Positions 11,353 through 22,736 of a stretch of DNA of 64,000 nt are shown here, piece by piece. A program made the translations under genes and the position numbers. The number at the start of each line of letters is the position of its first letter. The first letter of the stretch is position 1. The stretch is from Rheum nobile (lineage: Eukaryota > Streptophyta > Magnoliopsida > Caryophyllales > Polygonaceae): contig WOAB01000606.1 of assembly GCA_027886185.1 (NCBI GenBank), positions 4,464,001-4,528,000 on the forward strand. The letters are read 5' to 3'. The notes under the pieces are model-generated. The model had not been told where the DNA came from. It worked only from the letters and a program-made list of their open reading frames with translations, and did not search any database.

Positions 11353-11709
11353 GCAAGCTCCAAGGTGAAGGAAGGAGGTAGGAATCTTCCTTCCCATCCC
11401 TTGGGTAATAACCTTGCACTTTGCCTCTTGGATAAAAACCTTAGGGTAACAAACTTGTACTTTAGTGCCCATTGGATGATAACTCTTGGGCAATAATCTT
11501 AACCCCGTGTTAAATATATTCGTACACGAACTAGTATTAACTCCCAAAATGCGTCGACTGCATGTTATTTCACTGAGAAAAATATTACAGAGGCAGAGCA
11601 CATTACAGAATGTCTCAAACTATCTGAATTAAATCCGACGTATGAAACGGGTACTCGGGAAAATTCCCAAAATTCCCAAAATAACCTTACAGAAATACGG
11701 GGTATCACA

Positions 11710-11722
11710 TCACCTCTCCCTT
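11710..11722 (-). other. Polypurine tract of element B
   Basis: Minus-strand AAGGGAGAGGTGA directly abuts the 3' LTR edge, the position of the plus-strand primer in LTR elements. Confidence 0.85.
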
Positions 11723-12547
11723 AAAAGAAGTTTCGACCCCGAAACTTGCATTAAGCCAATGAGGGTCCTGTCTCAACACCAATCTTACCACTTGGATTCA
11801 ATATCCTTATTCACTTCATCCTTGAAATGGATCACAAGAGATATTACTCTTAATTCCTTAGGATATCATTCTGAAAATGATTCGCTCGTCTCGATGCTTA
11901 TAACACAACTCACTTATGAGAGATAGCTCTTAGTCTCTCTGAACAAAACTCCACAAGTTCATCCTTTATCTCTTAAAGAAGCTTGAAAAAAAACTCAACG
12001 TATGGGATACCACTTACCACTTTATTCCTTAGGTGTATATAGACAATTCTCTTTACTGAATCTTTAATACATCGGGATCATTGGCATATCCCCTCTTAAA
12101 CTGCAACCTTTCTTCTTAACACAACAACTCTTACAACTTAATCTTCCTCAAAGAGTTGCACTCAGCCTTATAGATGACATACTCTATATATGAAGAAGAA
12201 TCTTAGGAATGGATTTAGATTTAAACAGCAGAGTCGACCCTGTGATTAATCATATAGGGGACGAACATCTAAGTTGCCCACAATACTCCGCCACCATAAG
12301 TCCGACAGTCTTTATCCTTACTTGGCATAAGCTGTTCTCGACACTTACGAGGTTTCGTATGAACAACTAATTCATAACGATAACGCATTCTAAAATTTCC
12401 AAAACAAGGAAACACTTCATTATCATTCAAACATTACCTTAACTGACAAAAGTTGAACAACCAGATCACGATACCACGGAGATTATCGACACACGTCACT
12501 ACTCCTTAATCTTAAAGAAAGACTTGACATAAATACAACTTAATGGA
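11723..12547 (-). other. Element B 3' non-coding region
   Basis: About 0.8 kb with no sustained frame. It begins with a TTTCGACCCCGAAACT inverted repeat. The same non-coding wording recurs at 19465-19580 and in part at 28757-28860, linking B with the coding-free element(s) D. Confidence 0.6.
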
Positions 12548-13034
12548 TCAGGGTTCTTCTCCGTTGGCTTGTCTCATTACAAAGAGTCTTTGCCCTTGGC
12601 CTGAAGACCCCATAGGCGCTTTGCCTTTATTACGAGCCATAGACTGCTCAGGAGCAGATGCCTCTGGCCTTAGGTTCTGCCCACCGCCAACATTTGACGC
12701 CTGATAAGACTGCATTGGTCCCTGACCCTTCAGTCTGCAGTATGTTTTTATGTGGCCTTCTCTCCCACAATTATGACATACTCTCTTGTCCTTTTGGCAA
12801 TTAATTTTTTTTTTATGCCCAACTTCACCACAGTTATGGCACTGAATTACTCTGCTGCTCCAACCTGAGCCTCTGGCAGAGTCAGACTGAGTTGTCTCGG
12901 TCTTGGCACGACCAGACTTTTCAAACTTGGTAGGCGATGCCGATCGTTTGAATGAACCAACATGGCGATCCTGTTGCCCACCCTTTCCCTTAACTTGCTT
13001 CTCCCATTTATGGGCAGACTCCTCCAATGTGATC
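12548..13034 (-). pseudogene. Extra gag C-terminus fused behind integrase in element B
   Basis: The frame 13027-12548 carries ITLEESAHKWEKQVKG, then two zinc-knuckle-like motifs (CHNCGEVGHKKK..C and CHNCGREGHIKTYC) and the RLFVMRQA end typical of this gag. It is homologous to, but clearly different from, the element's own gag C-terminus at 15400-14974. On the minus strand it is joined to integrase at about 13035/13034. The first knuckle has an A/T run (12808-12817) and altered spacing. It is a graft from a related element, so the order is gag-pol-gag'. Confidence 0.8.
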
Positions 13035-14973
13035 TCTGTCGACTCTGGGCGGTCAACATCCTCTGTCTAATCAAGCAATGTCTAGAGCTGTCCTTTCGAC
13101 CAACTCTAGTCCAAGCAGAATCTTGTCGGCATTCTTATCCCAACAAATCGGAGATCTGCATTTGAGACCATACAAAGCTTTAAACGGAGCCATCTTGATC
13201 TTAGCATGCCAGCTATTATTGTACGTGAACTCAATCAGACTCAGGCTGTCTTCCCAGCTAGTCGGACGATCGAGTGCACATGCTCTTAGCATATCCTCCA
13301 GGGTCTGGATGGTCCTTTCAGACTGTCCATCTGTCTGAGGATGAAATGCTGTACTGAATCTTAATTCAGTTCCCATGGCCTTATAAATCTCTTGCCAGAA
13401 CCTTGACATGAATCGGCCATCTCGATCCGATACAATGGTCTTAGGAATGCCATGTAAATGGACAATCTCCTGGTGGAAAACTTCTGCTGACCTCTGGGTC
13501 ACCCAAGTAACCTCAGTTTCCAATGCAAACACTATTGCTGCTAGTTCTAGGTCATGTGTTGGTTAGTTTGCTTCATAGGTTTTCAATTGTCTAGATGCGT
13601 ATGCAATAACCTTGCCCCTCTGCATCAAAGACACATCCCAACCCATTTCTCGAAGCATTACTATAGACCATATAACCATCATTCCTTCCGATAACGCCAA
13701 AACTGGTGCATAAGTCAGACACTGTTTCAACTTCTTGAAAACTGGTCTTGCACTTGTCATCCCAGACAACTTCTTGTTGACCTTGTGGAATAGACTGGTC
13801 ATAGGTGGAGTGATCTTAGAAAAATCCTTCCATGAACCGTCTATAATGCTCAGCAAGCTCTGGGAAACTGTGCACCTCGCTCACACCCTGAGGCCGCTTC
13901 CAAATAACTACTGATTCACTCTTCTGGGGAATAACCATAACCTCATTCTTATTGATCACATGGCCTAAGAAAGCCACTTCTAGATCCAAAAATCGCACTT
14001 AGCCCACTTTGCGTACAACCGACTTGGTCTAAGGACCGATAAAGCAATCCGCAGATGTTCCCTGTGAGCTTCCTTGCTCGAGAAAATATCAAAATGCCAT
14101 TGATGAAGACCACTATGAACTTATTCAAGTACTGGTCTAAAACATCGATGCACTAGGTTCATGAAAATTGTTGGAGCATTCGAAGCCCAGATGACATAAC
14201 TACAAACTCGTAGTGACCATCTCTCGTCGGAACGCAATCCTCGGAATATCATACTCACGAATCCTGAGCTGATAAAAACCAGACCTCCGGTCGATCTTGC
14301 AGAAAACGTTTGCTCCCTGTAGTTGATCCAACAGATCATCACTCCTAGGCAACAGATACTTGCTCTTGATCGTGACTTTATTCAACTCTCGAAAGTCAAA
14401 ACAAAGTCGAAACGGTCCATCTTTCTTTTTGACAAATAAAACTAGGGCACTCCTACTTAAGGTGATGCACTCAGCTTTATATAATTTTTGTCAAGAAGAT
14501 CCTTGAGTTGCTTCTTCAACTCTTGCATCTCAATAGGAGCCATCCGGTACGGTGCCTCAGAGATCGGCGTGGTACTCGGCTCGAGATCAATGACAAACTC
14601 CATAACACGATTCGGGGTATCCAGGAATATCTTCTGGAAAGACACCCGGAAATCCTCTAACCACAAGAATATCAAAAACTGAAGTCTATCACTGCCTTAT
14701 GACGCTTCCGTCAATCCATACCGAGAATAATTATCGTATGGGACCATGGTTATTTAGGTCAAATCGTTTTGAATTTCTTACCCTTGATGGTAATTGACAA
14801 TCCCGACAGACGATTTGTTCTAACCAAATATTTCATATTAATAATATTTATAACCAAAGGTTCACAAACTTAGCCGCATACAGAACTTAACTTACAACCA
14901 TCCAAAATGAAAGTCTGGGTAGCACCCACATCAACAACACATTAACAAAAGTGTAATACAGATACAAAGTACT
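13035..14973 (-). pseudogene. Element B pol, decayed (protease remnant, RT, RNase H, part of integrase)
   Basis: Minus-strand pieces in order: a protease remnant (VDVGATQTFI, about 14940), RT N-terminus (14675-14457), RT fingers and palm (14385-14121), RT-RNase H connection (13998-13816), RNase H start (13856-13563) and integrase (13532-13035). The RT catalytic pair expected as Asp-Asp is AAT-GGC (Asn-Gly) at 14101-14096. RNase H reads FALETE and then jumps straight to integrase VTWVTQRSAEVFHQEIV. This removes the RNase H C-terminus, the integrase zinc finger and the first catalytic Asp. The integrase part that remains has IVSDRDGRF and AFHPQTDGQSERT. Many lesions are shared with element C. 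Confidence 0.85.
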
Positions 14974-16317
14974 CTAAGCATTAGGAGCATAGGGTCCATC
15001 CGCCTCACGCATCACGTAAAGACGTTGACCCTGACTTCCAGAAGTCATTGGGGCTTTCCTCTTATCCTGCGCAGTTGTCTGCATCGAAGGATTGGAAGTC
15101 TCTGCTGGTTTAAACCTAGGTCTGTTGTTTGGATTAACAGACCCCTGTTGTGACTCCGCTCCTTTTTGCATTCCCTGCCGACAGAACCTCTGCATATGTC
15201 CTTCCTTTCCACAACCAAAACAAGTCTTCTTCTCATTTCGACATGCAAAATTCTTGTGCCCAGATGCACCACAATTATGGCATTGGATCAGACTCTTGCT
15301 CTGACCCGATTGCTGAGTTGACCCATCTCGAGTCGTTTCTGTCTTTGCCTTGCTGGACTTGGCAAAATCAAAAGGTGGTGCGGGACGTTTAAACCCACTT
15401 GCCTGAGGCTGGTTCTGCACTTGCCTCTGGCTATCACGCTTCTTGGTTGACTCCTCCAGAGTTACCTCCAACTTGTAGGCCGCATCCACGTACTGCTCGA
15501 GAGTAGAGCATGTGTGGTGCATCATCCATGGTTTAATATCTGGGTTCATCCATTCATGGAAGTACCAGATCTTCTGAGCCTCACTGGATATCTCTGGTTC
15601 AGCATACTGCAACAAATGATTGAATTTAGTGGCAAGCTCGATCACCTTCAATCCATCCGTCTTAGGATACAAGAACTCCTTGTGTTTCTCCTCCCTCATA
15701 GCACGAGAGAAGAAACGGTCCGTCATCTTGGTCTTAAACATTGACCAAGTCAACACCGGGCTATCATCTAAGCCGGTACTCTCCCACCATTCACTGGCTT
15801 CTTCTTTCAACTGTAGAGAAGCTATGTGCACTTTCTCCGCTTCTGTGCACTCAACGTTACGAAACAATCGCTCCATGTGGGAAAACCAATGAGCCACTCT
15901 GACTGACTCTCCCTTTCCATCGTAACTGTCAGGTCTCATAGAGTTAATGGCCTTCAGAGCTCGACCATACTCCCCTCTATTCCTGATCACGCCTCCCTGT
16001 AGTACCTAGTTCTCTTGTTCCTCAAACCTCAGAACTTCTGGAGGTACTGGCACTCCTTGTGCCTGAGGTGCGATTGGTTGCATTATCTCGGTGAATGCTT
16101 GCATAACAATCCCCCGAATTGCTGCGATAGTTGCTGCATCGAGCACTACTGGAGCGTCGACCTGAGCTTGGCCATTGCCTCCTGGATTATTGTTGAAGAC
16201 AGATTCACGCTCTCCTGATGGGTCTGCATCAATCCTCGGGTTTGGTCTGGGGTCATTGCTCGGCCCAGCACCAGCACGGATAACGTTCCTTGTGTTCACC
16301 ATCTGTTTACTAATCAA
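14974..16317 (-). pseudogene. Element B gag (one in-frame stop)
   Basis: Runs 16317-16006, then a TAG at 16008-16006, then the same frame from 15990 to 14974. It is 447-448 codons in all, matching the intact gag of element C. It contains the gypsy gag core (HWFSHMERLFRNVECTEAEKV, ASEWWES) and two CCHC knuckles (CHNCGASGHKNFAC, CFGCGKEGHMQRFC). The stop falls where C has His. Apart from it the protein is undamaged, in sharp contrast to pol. Confidence 0.9.
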
Positions 16318-16735
16318 ATTCCAAGGATTTTATCACATTAGTATCATAATGATATACTTATTGTAATAAAATCAACTTAGAATAGATCAAACTCCTAAAT
16401 TTCTATTGATGAACTGAAACTGAGATACTAGGTTCTACAACCTCAAATCACAACGAGTGAACTGGGAATCAAGCCTAACTAGAGATGGCGAAACCACCTC
16501 GGCTTGTCCTGGGTTCCTCTGAAGAGAACAGAATGCACCCATATCTAGCGGGGCAATGAGAAATATATTAGTCTTTCTAGACATAGAAGCAAGCTTACTA
16601 TATCAGACTATACAGAAGACACGACTATGAACGGTGTTTTGAATTCTTTTTACTTTGAAAATTTCGAGCCCTTTTAACGTATTTTCAAAAATGGATAAAT
16701 GATATAAAAATCCCAAACCCGTTTTAAAACCTTTG
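16318..16735 (-). other. Element B leader
   Basis: Region between primer site and gag start with no coding frame. Closely similar to 52131-52562 of element C. Confidence 0.7.
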
Positions 16736-16747
16736 GCTCTGATACCA
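16736..16747 (-). other. Primer binding site of element B (tRNA-iMet)
   Basis: Minus strand reads TGGTATCAGAGC, an exact match to the usual initiator tRNA-Met site, 4 nt from the LTR edge at 16752. Confidence 0.95.
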
Positions 16748-16751
16748 CAAC

Positions 16752-19234
16752 TGTAACACCCCCAAATCTTAACCCTTTTGGAAATGTATTACCGCCAGTG
16801 ACCTCAGTGTTCCTTACCGAGATCACCCAAGGCTTTACCGTTTGAATACAAACCATGAAATACAATGATACAAAATGATAACTTTATTCATATAAAACAT
16901 GAGTCCCGTGATTACATCCCAATCCTGAATAGGACAAACACAGAGTTTAACAAAGTACAGCGGAAGTCTTTAAACAAGGTACAGTGGAAGTCTTTTAAAT
17001 ATATTACAAACAAGGATCTTGACCACAATGGTCATCTCCCAAGGATCTCAACCTGATTAAAAGAAATTATTAAAAACATCCAAAAACAACCGTCGTCTTC
17101 ATAGTCAATCTAGTCTCCTCATATCTTCGCTCTATCTGATGTGCCGAATCGAACGGATGACACCAGCCAACCATGCAGAGAACAATTGCGCTTGGTTAGT
17201 CTACTGAATAGACTATGCAAGGGTACAAAGCAGAGTGGTTCGAAGCAGTCATATTAGGTTAGACTCATCGCTTCTCGAATAATAACCGATGACGATAGTC
17301 AACCATCATACTCCTACTGGAATAAACAAGAGGTATGCACAAGAGAAGATTCTGGAAGACTGAATCTTCACAGAAATCGACCCGAAAAGAGACTCCAAGA
17401 GATTGAGTCTTTAAGGAAATATGACAAATCTGGAACGTTTAAAGAATCAGACATCAGTGATTTAAAAGCTGACTTAGATGTTTCGGTTCACGACCAACCT
17501 CACTGCTTACAGCGAATCCAGATTGGAAAGAGAACGTACTCTGATCAAAAGTCGAGACGAGCTTTCCTAGCTGCACTATTTACTTAGCTACACTACTCGC
17601 TAAAGGTATATTAATTATGTGCACTTTATCTTATTAAATTTACTTAGCGGTACTTTATCTTATTAAGTGGACTCCGAAAGGTATATTTACTTAGCGGCAC
17701 TTTATCTTATTAAATTCCAAAACCCACATTACATTATAAGCTTTTAAACATATGCTCTGTCACGCAGGACATACAACTAAGGAATGGACCTCACAGAATC
17801 CAAGCCTATGGACTTATATCGAAGGAATGAACCTCACAGAGTCCAAGCCTCTACTATCGTAGGGTCTTGCTCGCCCTTTTCCCCAAGTTATAAAGAAACG
17901 AATGGACCTCTCGGAGTCCGGGTGTTCCTACGAATACTCGTGCTAACTAACAGTTCAATCACAACAATAGTTCAGGGTAAATCCACATAAATGCCCTCAA
18001 GGCGAACATAAATAATAGCGTTGTTCTAACAGATATACAACCTATTAATATCATTATTACAGTTTCCAAAACAGTTTATAAAACCAATTCCAGATAAACA
18101 CAATAATCATTCCAAATTAATTACTCAGATAAACAACTGATAATTAATGTAAATATGGAACGATGAGCAAGAGCGAACCGCCACTTGCCTGAATCCGCTG
18201 AATAGAAACAAGCCTAACGATGACGGGATTCCGGGCTCATCACGGGTATAGCTCCGACAGCACAACAACCTTCGAGTCGACCCATAAGAGAAACCTTAAG
18301 TTAGATCCGACATAACAACAGTACAGATCTAAGAAAGAACGAAAGGAATCGAAGGAAACGAAACCCGAACGAAGGCCACGGAAGCCACGACAGCAACCGG
18401 CCAACAACCAAACTTGCGGCGGGCGCCGCCCCACTTGCGGCGGGCACCGCCTCCCACGCGGAGGGCGCCGCTCAAAGGCATTTCTTCCCGGCGGTTGGCC
18501 CTTCTTCACGGCGGGCGCCGGGCTCTTCACGGCGGGCGTCGGGCTCTTCACGGCGGTCGCCGGGCTCATCACGGCGGGCGCCGTGTTCTGGCCGGCGGTC
18601 GCCGCCTTCAAGCCGGCGGTCGCTGCTTCTATCCGGCGGTCGCCGTCGCTAAACAGAAACTGAAATACGAGAGGAAAAACTCACCCTCAATGATCGGTTT
18701 GGCTCGTCTTTCGCCTTGCTTGGTTTCTAGGCTTCTAAGGGCCTCCCAAGCTTCTCTTGGCCACCGGAAACGATACCAAACGAGCTCCGACGTTCGACTT
18801 GAGCTTTCCCGAAGAGAGCATTTTTTAGAGTTTGAGAGCTTTGAGAGTGTGAGATCTCTCTTCCTCCCAATGTCCTCCTTAAATAGGCAAGCTCCAAGGT
18901 GAAGGAAGGAGGTAGGAAGCTTCCTTCCCATCCCTTGGGTAATAACCTTGCACTTTGCCTCTTGGATAAAAACCTTAGGGTAACAAACTTGTACTTTAGT
19001 GCCCATTGGATGATAACTCTTGGGCAATAATCTTAACCCCGTGTTAAATATATTCGTACACAAACGAGTATTAACTCCCAAAATGCGTCGACTGTATGTT
19101 ATTTCACTGAGAAAAATATTATAGAGGCAGAGCACATTACAGAATGTCTCAAACTATCTGAATTAAATCCGACGTACGAAACGGGTACTCGGGAAAATTC
19201 CCAAAATAACCTTACAGAAATACAGGGTATCACA
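16752..19234 (-). repeat. 5' LTR of element B (2483 bp)
   Basis: TGTAACACCC...GGGTATCACA with imperfect terminal inverted repeats. Compared with the 3' LTR it has a duplication-type insertion around 17622-17700 (repeats of CTTTATCTTATTAA and TTTACTTAGCGG) and more dyad units. It holds the TATA-like box 18886-18877 and, further in, a GGGTGAGTTTT splice-donor-like site (minus strand, about 18675-18685). Confidence 0.95.
18417..18645. promoter_or_regulatory. Phased GC dyad array in element B 5' LTR
   Basis: Perfect or near-perfect CGGCG-NN-CGCCG dyads start at 18417, 18438, 18459, 18489 (degenerate), 18509, 18530, 18551, 18572, 18593, 18614 and 18634. Eight of the ten steps are 20 or 21 bp. Unit number is larger than in the partner LTR, so the array has expanded or contracted since insertion. 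Confidence 0.85.
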
Positions 19235-19448
19235 ATTTTAAGTTATCCAACCTTATAAGTTTAACCATGCCTAACCCATTTAACACTTTGTAAATTGGTT
19301 CAAGCATTTATAAGTTGGTTCAAATTATAGTTAACGTAAGGTTAACCATAATTTAGACCCTTCATAACTTTAAGGAATTTTATAACTTGTTTTTACCAAT
19401 TTTACATTTCACCATATTACCCTTATGGCAATCATGAGGGTTATTACA
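19235..19448 (-). repeat. Partial LTR end next to element B
   Basis: Ends in GGGTTATTACA at 19448, followed on the minus-strand logic by a purine tract (AAGGGGGTT, 19460-19452). That is the signature of the inner edge of a 3' LTR. Only the last 214 bp remain, because B begins at 19234. The ending resembles that of the 29640-31854 LTR, but the bodies do not align well by eye. It may belong to a relative rather than to the same element. Confidence 0.5.
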
Positions 19449-22234
19449 TTACAACCCCCTTAAAAATAGTTTCGACCCCGAAACTAACATCACTAAGGTA
19501 GAGGGATCGGTTTCACCATTAACCTCACTACCCGAACTTAATATCCTTAACCATTTCATCCTTGAAATTGCTCCTAGGAAAACGATATGTTTTATCAACC
19601 ATACCATTATCTTTCATATCTTATCTCCATGTGCTACACTTGTAATAAATCGTGACTATCTCCACAAGGTCATAATTATCTTAGGATAATAGTCTCCAAA
19701 ATCATCGCAATAGACTTGCTATATCTTAAGTATGAGAACACACATTTCTCTTTCAACTTTTCTCTTTATAATCCACTCTCAACGTTCATACCGTATCTTG
19801 CTTAAGTTGATATCTTAAATAAATTTGGTCTTCGTACTCTATATCACCAAAGTCGAACTATTTATTCGATCATGAATCCACCTACTACATACTGCCTTCG
19901 TTCCTTACCCTCGTTGGAATCGATATGATCATCCACACGATTATGATTACCTTAAACCGAGTATCCATTATAGTCTCCAATATAATCTCGCTTTTATGCC
20001 CTATTCATCATAAAGATTTTGATGTCCTCCAGCAGAAGAATACAACATTTCCCTACTAACTTCCTTTCGATGATCAGGTCCTCAAAGTACATACATAGAA
20101 CTCACTTATAACCCAAACTTAGTACCTCCAATTGTCATATCGGCTTACTCTTTACATATGCACCTCATCTATCTCATTATTTACCTTATTTAAATTTGAC
20201 CCTTGTGCCATTTCTTAACCCAAAATCTTTACGCATATGATTCCTAAGTTTTCCACAATTAACCACACCGCATCCTATTCCTGTTTACCTCAACATGATT
20301 TAATAATCCGTTCCACAAGATTATAACCTCGTTTTACCCAAACGTGTCATACGATCACCTTCATAGACGTAGGTCACTTTTTCCTCAAGTCCAGTCAATA
20401 ACATCCACATACTCATTTTATTCCACACTTATTTGATCCACCAAAATCATAACAACTTTTACCGGTTGAGTTTGTTATCCACTCATAAATCCTTAAACAA
20501 CCAGTCGTCCTCACACGACTTATTATCCCAAATCAAGCACCCTTTTGCTTTACTGATATTTACTATTTATCCAAGACTTAATCACCTTAACACTTCTTGT
20601 ATCATCATCTCATTATATCGTTTCCTTAAGAATACCTCGCAACGAAACCTCGAATAGGTCTTTCCAAAACAGTACTTATGATCTTGCACACTTAGCTTTT
20701 CCAAAAAGCTTTTAACACTGGTCCCATGATGGACACACTCATTTTTAAACCTCATACACATAACTCTTGGGTTCTAAAATTTACTTAAGATTGTATTAGA
20801 GTACGATCATCTGAGAGAAGACGACCCCTTATGAAATATCTCTCTTATACATTTGTTCCCCTAAATATATAATTTATACAACTCACCACATCTAATGCTC
20901 AGAGTATACACATGAGGAATAGCCTCAAACTCCACAGAGCATTACTACACACACCAAATCCTTCTAGCAAGGAATCCTTACAACATTATCCTCTTGAGAC
21001 GATGCTCATGAATTCGAGCAAAGGGAAAAAATAACGTCAATGCCCAACCTCACATTATTCCCGAAAAGTAGAGGGGTTCTTATGAATAGTTTTGATCTCG
21101 AAACTAACGCTAACAAGGTAGGGAACAACCACACGTGTCCCACCCAACACTATCCTTTATGAATCCAGTCAGTCTTTATCAACACATGACATGTACTATT
21201 TTTGGCACTCAAGGATCCTCGTATGAACGAACAACTTGTAATAATAACGAATTTAGTGATTTCCGGCACAAGGAAACACCTCTTTATTATTCGGAACATT
21301 ACATTAAGACTTTTGACAAAAAAGTCGAACAAACAGATTACTAAACTATGGAGACTATCGACATGAGTCATTGCTCCTTGTTTATCAAGTGTATAACTCG
21401 TGATTTACACTATTTACTTTGATTAAATTTGGCATTTATGCCCATCTCTAACTCAAAACCTTTTTCCGAAGGAAATTTAACATTCAAATGATTCATCTCT
21501 AACTTAAGCCCCTTATTTTGCTTAAAATAATCACTCAACATTTTATCCCTATTTTCCTCAAGCACGATTTTGATAATTCCTTTAACACATTTATGATCAA
21601 TCATTTTATTTTATCCAAAACGTGTCACAAGACCACCTTAATAATTATAAAAAACCTTCTCATTAAGCTTAGATGGCAAGAATTTATAAACTTATTTTAC
21701 TCCGTGTTTTAATCAACACAGTTCAAACAAACCTTTATCGACTGAATTTATTATTCACCAATAAACACTTAATTTCCCTCACACAATCTATTATCCTAAT
21801 TAAAGCACACTTTTTGGCTAACCAAATTTATCATCTACCTCATATTAAATCCCTTAATAATCATCATATCATTACATTACTTCCTAAAAACATGTCCTTA
21901 TAATGTCATTTATCACTTGAGTAAGTTTCTCCAATTAAAACATTTATACACTTAGCTCCTTCCAAAAGCTCTAAACCATTAGGCCTATAAAGAATACACC
22001 TACTCATAATCACAACGTTTAAATCCTTATATGTTTAAATAATAAACCATTAATCGCATTATATTGCGATCCTCTTAGGGAAAAACAACTCTTAGTAATT
22101 TCTTTTCCCCAAAACGAACCACATAAGGTATTACTCTTATTTCCTCAAAATATCATATCGATAAATGATTCATTACCAACAAAATCAATCACTTCAGTCA
22201 TAATCCTTCAATAGATATATATGAGTAATATTTG
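19449..22234 (-). mobile_element. Coding-free internal region of element D, left part
   Basis: AT-rich sequence with no frame resembling gag or pol on either strand. It starts with the same TTTCGACCCCGAAACT inverted repeat that opens element B's 3' non-coding region (11730-11755), and similarity continues for about 100 bp. Related phrases recur at 21085-21110. It is interrupted at 22235 by element E. Together with 28757-29639 it makes about 3.7 kb without genes, the form of a large retrotransposon derivative (LARD). Confidence 0.6.
22230..22234. other. Target site duplication of element E, left
   Basis: ATTTG, identical to 28752-28756 on the other side of the element. Confidence 0.9.
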
Positions 22235-22479
22235 TGATAAGCACTACTTTGTAGGGCTTAACTAAGAGTTATTAGAGGGTTTTATTGGTGTCATTCGGGT
22301 AGATTTAGACACATTCTTATGCATGGCGTTTGGGGGCAAAGTCTGGTGTTTTTGGAGGTGTTTGAGCTATTTTGGATATCATAGGAGACACTGAGGAAGG
22401 AAGCCACCAAAAGAAGACGCCAAGGAAGTGAAGACGAGAGGTTAGGAGGCAAAGCCAAGGAGTGAAGGCCGAGCATTAA

Positions 22480-22611
22480 CCGCGACCGCGGGCAAGGGTG
22501 CCGCGATCGCGGTTCCTCGGGCAAGCCGAGAGTTTTCCGCAGGCACGGAGGAATGTGAAGAGCGCGGAGCCACAAGAGGCCGCAATCGCGGTAAATGGAC
22601 CGCGATCGCGG
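22480..22611. promoter_or_regulatory. GC dyads upstream of element E promoter
   Basis: CCGCG-NN-CGCGG dyads at 22480-22491, 22501-22512, 22580-22591 (one CG lost to CA) and 22600-22611. Steps are 21 bp and 20 bp within the two pairs. The same four are at 27650-27781 in the 3' LTR. Confidence 0.85.
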
Positions 22612-22728
22612 GTCATCGACGCTGGAAGTTCTGACTTTTCCCGAGTCTATCTTTTCTAATTTCTTTTCTTATTTTTCCATTTTATTTCGTTTCTTTTCTT
22701 ATTGGGCTAGATCATGTGTTAGAGGCCC

Positions 22729-22736
22729 TATATATA
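22729..22736 (+). promoter_or_regulatory. TATA box of element E 5' LTR
   Basis: TATATATA in the LTR, equivalent to 27899-27906 in the 3' LTR. Confidence 0.7.

Larger units (their letters stand above)
9379..11709 (-). repeat. 3' LTR of element B
   Basis: Matches 16752-19234 throughout. The right edge ...GGGTATCACA is shared, while the left edge lacks the first TGTAACACCC bases, so about 10 bp are lost or mutated at the junction with the pol-tail relic. It contains a minus-strand TATA-like CTATTTAAGG at 11352-11343 and six perfect CGGCG-NN-CGCCG dyads (10966-11111). It is shorter than its partner because of fewer dyad units and a missing insertion of about 75 bp. Confidence 0.9.
9379..19234 (-). 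mobile_element. Tekay/Del-like LTR retrotransposon B
   Basis: Two long direct repeats (9379-11709 and 16752-19234) flank an internal region with, in minus-strand order, primer site, gag, decayed protease, RT, RNase H, part of integrase, a second gag C-terminus, a non-coding stretch and a polypurine tract. Long LTRs of about 2.4 kb, the RT wording (PYRMAP..ELKKQLKDLLDK, LPRSDDLLDQLQGA) and the tRNA-Met primer site fit Tekay/Del chromoviruses. The sequences outside the two LTRs do not match: pol-tail relic on the left, another LTR fragment on the right. No clean target duplication is present. Pol is dead (see pol feature). Confidence 0.9.

Noticed and set aside
18240..18902. Open frames across the B 5' LTR (Ala-Pro-Val-Lys and Arg-Ala-Pro repeats)
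   Set aside because: Shadows of the 21-bp dyad array, whose length is a multiple of three.
22501..22512. GCGATCGC core inside dyads as the cyanobacterial HIP1 palindrome
   Set aside because: The core is the same 8 bases, but the window is plainly plant nuclear DNA and the extended CCGCG-NN-CGCGG form with variable centre is the real unit.
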